The position numbers and the translations under genes were made by a program. Below, piece by piece: positions 5,730-6,380 of a stretch of DNA of 6,380 nt. The stretch comes from RGIG2206 sp045648425 (GTDB lineage Bacteria > Bacillota > Clostridia > Oscillospirales > Acutalibacteraceae): the NCBI GenBank assembly GCA_045648425.1, contig JAZRNV010000095.1, positions 1 through 6,380 of the forward strand, in the 5' to 3' direction. Numbering within the stretch: position 1 is the first letter of the stretch; each line of letters starts with the position of its first letter. The notes beneath the pieces are model-generated. The model was not told the DNA's origin and ran no database searches. It worked only from the letters and a program-made list of their open reading frames with translations.

Positions 5730-5867
5730 TTAAGAACAACCATAGAAGCGCCTTTCATAACAGCATGCAGCAGGGGGGTATACACGGCTATGCCGTTCTT
5801 CTTTTGTCATTTCTTTTCGCAGTTGTTTTGCAAAAGGTACTAACTGCTTATTATGTTTCGACTGCAT
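5730..5867 (-). pseudogene. Truncated remnant of a DUF559-type endonuclease gene
   Basis: The short frame from the ATG at 5865-5867 encodes 45 residues. The first 26 (MQSKHNKQLVPFAKQL, then RKEMTKEERH) resemble the N-terminus of DUF559 proteins, small Vsr-like endonuclease-fold proteins of roughly 110-130 residues common in Clostridia. Family members usually continue with a segment like LWYDFLR and a catalytic core. Here the similarity stops after H26 and the remaining 19 residues (SRVYPPAACC...) are unrelated, so the core is absent. A strong ribosome binding site, GGAGGG (5874-5879), is retained 6 nt before the ATG, which is why I prefer this start over an in-frame ATG at 6008 inside REP copy B. 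The stop lies just upstream of the neighbouring promoter. I call it a decayed gene; a tiny expressed peptide cannot be excluded. The family assignment is from memory of the motif. Confidence 0.65.
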
Positions 5868-5882
5868 TACAATCCCTCCGTC

Positions 5883-5920
5883 ACGGCTTCGCCGTCCCAC
5901 CTCCCTTTGCACAAGGGAGG
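5883..5920 (-). repeat. Hairpin leader in front of the DUF559 remnant
   Basis: Two stem-loops lie side by side: CCTCCCTT/AAGGGAGG (5900-5907/5913-5920, loop TGCAC) and ACGGC/GCCGT (5883-5887/5891-5895, loop TTC). Read on the minus strand they precede ACGGAGGGATTGTA and the ATG. From memory, similar GCCTCCCT-hairpin leaders with a following GACGGAGGGA recur upstream of DUF559 genes in gut Firmicutes, so this is probably a dispersed repeat unit that includes the gene. Confidence 0.6.
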
Positions 5921-5934
5921 CTTTGGTGCGCAGA

Positions 5935-6072
5935 TATACTGTCAGACAAATTGGAGTTTGGCTAATTGTTTTCGAGCGGCATTGTAGGGGCGGCAATCTG
6001 CCGCCCACGGGCGACTAATAGTCGCCCCTACGTATTCTATCGAAAACTGTCAGACAAATTCTTATTTATCGA
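5935..6072. repeat. REP-like palindromic repeat, copy B
   Basis: Second copy of the 138-bp repeat found at 3431-3568, in the same orientation. Its core (5961-6038) is identical base for base to copy A, including the twin GC-rich hairpins and the alternative outer stem. Its outer part differs: ACTGTCAGACAAATT occurs twice as a direct repeat, at 5938-5952 and 6046-6060. The ends pair less well than in copy A. It lies between the DUF559 leader and micro-hairpin array 2. Confidence 0.85.
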
Positions 6073-6103
6073 TTAGATTATACCACAAAGTCTAACTAAA
6101 ATC

Positions 6104-6268
6104 AAAGCGAAGCCTTGTATATCATCAATTCCGTAGGAATTGGATATCATCAACACGCAGTGTTGTATCTCATCAAGCCGCGGTTTATACAGCCTTCGGC
6201 TGATGATATGCGCCTACGGCGATGATATACACGCTAAAGCGTGATGATATGCCAAGCCTGCGGCTTGG
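6104..6268. repeat. Micro-hairpin array 2
   Basis: About eight short hairpins are spaced mostly 20-24 nt centre to centre: a mismatched CAAAGC/GCCTTG (6104-6118), CAATTCC/GGAATTG (6126-6142), CAACAC/GTGTTG (6151-6165), a central near-palindrome AAGCCGCGGTTT (6175-6186), CAGCC/GGCTG (6190-6202), CGCC/GGCG (6211-6221), CACGC/GCGTG (6230-6243) and CCAAGCC/GGCTTGG (6252-6268). Spacers are ATATCATCA or close variants before the centre and TGATGATAT after it. Loops are GAA, GTA, GCA before the centre and TTC, TAC, (TAAA), TGC after it. The array is therefore an inverted duplication of a unit in which spacer and loop style are kept while stems vary. Confidence 0.8.
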
Positions 6269-6271
6269 ATA

Positions 6272-6314
6272 AAAAAAGAAGTAACTTTTGGTAGACAAAA
6301 GTTACTTCTTTTTT
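6272..6314 (-). terminator. Rho-independent terminator of the tRNA-Arg transcript
   Basis: A perfect 19-bp inverted repeat (6272-6290 against 6296-6314) with loop GTAGA. On the minus strand it begins at the encoded CCA end of the tRNA and ends in a T7 run (6271-6277), as in an intrinsic terminator. The stem's outer six pairs are A-T. Confidence 0.9.
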
Positions 6315-6380
6315 GGCGCGCCAGAAGGGATTCGAACCCCTGACCTTTTGGTCCGTAGCCAAACACTCTATCCGGCTGAG
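6314..6380 (-). tRNA. tRNA-Arg(ACG), 5' end cut by the right edge
   Basis: The minus strand carries 67 nt of a tRNA starting within the D stem (about position 11), so roughly the first 10 nt are missing. The anticodon arm is TTTGG, loop CTACGGA, CCAAA, with anticodon ACG (6354-6356). This reads CGU, and usually CGC and CGA after deamination of A34 to inosine. The T arm is AGGGG-TTCGAAT-CCCTT. The 3' acceptor strand CTGGCGC is followed by discriminator G and an encoded CCA (6314-6316). Confidence 0.95.

Noticed and set aside
5868..6008. Upstream extension of the DUF559 remnant frame to an ATG at 6008
   Set aside because: The extra 47 codons read through REP copy B and the hairpin leader. The ATG at 5865-5867 has a strong ribosome binding site and begins the family-like sequence.
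6104..6268. CRISPR array
   Set aside because: The regularly recurring words are short (about 9 nt) and invert halfway, and the segments between them are self-complementary hairpins, not unique spacers. No cas genes are present.

Overview
The window looks like chromosomal DNA from an anaerobic, endospore-forming member of the Clostridia, probably a gut Oscillospirales/Ruminococcaceae-type organism. The clearest evidence is an intact spoIIID gene behind a near-consensus sigma-E promoter. Moderate GC, strong AGGAG-type ribosome binding sites and abundant intergenic palindromes fit this. The family-level placement is inference. Every recognisable gene reads on the minus strand, so transcription runs right to left.

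Layout in transcription order, from the right edge. A tRNA-Arg(ACG), cut by the right edge, is followed directly by a 19-bp terminator hairpin (6272-6314). Next come an array of micro-hairpins (6104-6268) and a REP-like palindromic repeat, copy B (5935-6072). A hairpin leader and a truncated DUF559-type endonuclease remnant (5730-5867) follow. A sigma-A promoter then drives a 583-aa zinc-ribbon, single-pass membrane protein (3895-5646), which ends in a terminator. After it lie a second micro-hairpin array (3594-3842), REP copy A (3431-3568) and a bidirectional terminator. spoIIID (3037-3288) comes next with its sigma-E promoter. Its stop codon lies inside the terminal inverted repeat of a 320-bp MITE-like element (2721-3040). 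Last is a glycan-assembly operon: an initiating sugar-phosphate transferase, a GT4 glycosyltransferase, and the N-terminal 218 residues of a second GT-B glycosyltransferase cut by the left edge. A well-formed sigma-A promoter sits about 170 nt upstream of that operon.

The operon probably builds a surface polysaccharide. The initiating enzyme loads a sugar-1-phosphate onto a polyprenyl phosphate carrier, and the following enzymes extend it. The genes are tightly packed (2-nt gap, then a 17-nt overlap), which suggests translational coupling.

The most unusual content is intergenic. Two loci 2.5 kb apart carry the same composite: a 138-bp REP-like repeat with a 78-bp identical core, followed 26-32 nt later by an array of short hairpins. 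Stem sequences differ from unit to unit, but the stem-triplet loop-stem layout and the spacer words are kept. In both arrays the spacers invert near the middle, and in array 2 the loops invert strictly (GNA in one half, TNC in the other). This looks like a structured repeat family in which geometry, not primary sequence, is conserved.

Gene-free stretches over 300 bases. 2409-3036 holds the operon promoter and leader, an AT-rich stretch (2613-2720) in which I see nothing, and the MITE-like element. 3289-3894 holds the sigma-E promoter, a terminator, REP A, array 1 and another terminator. 5868-6313 holds the hairpin leader, REP B, array 2 and the tRNA terminator.
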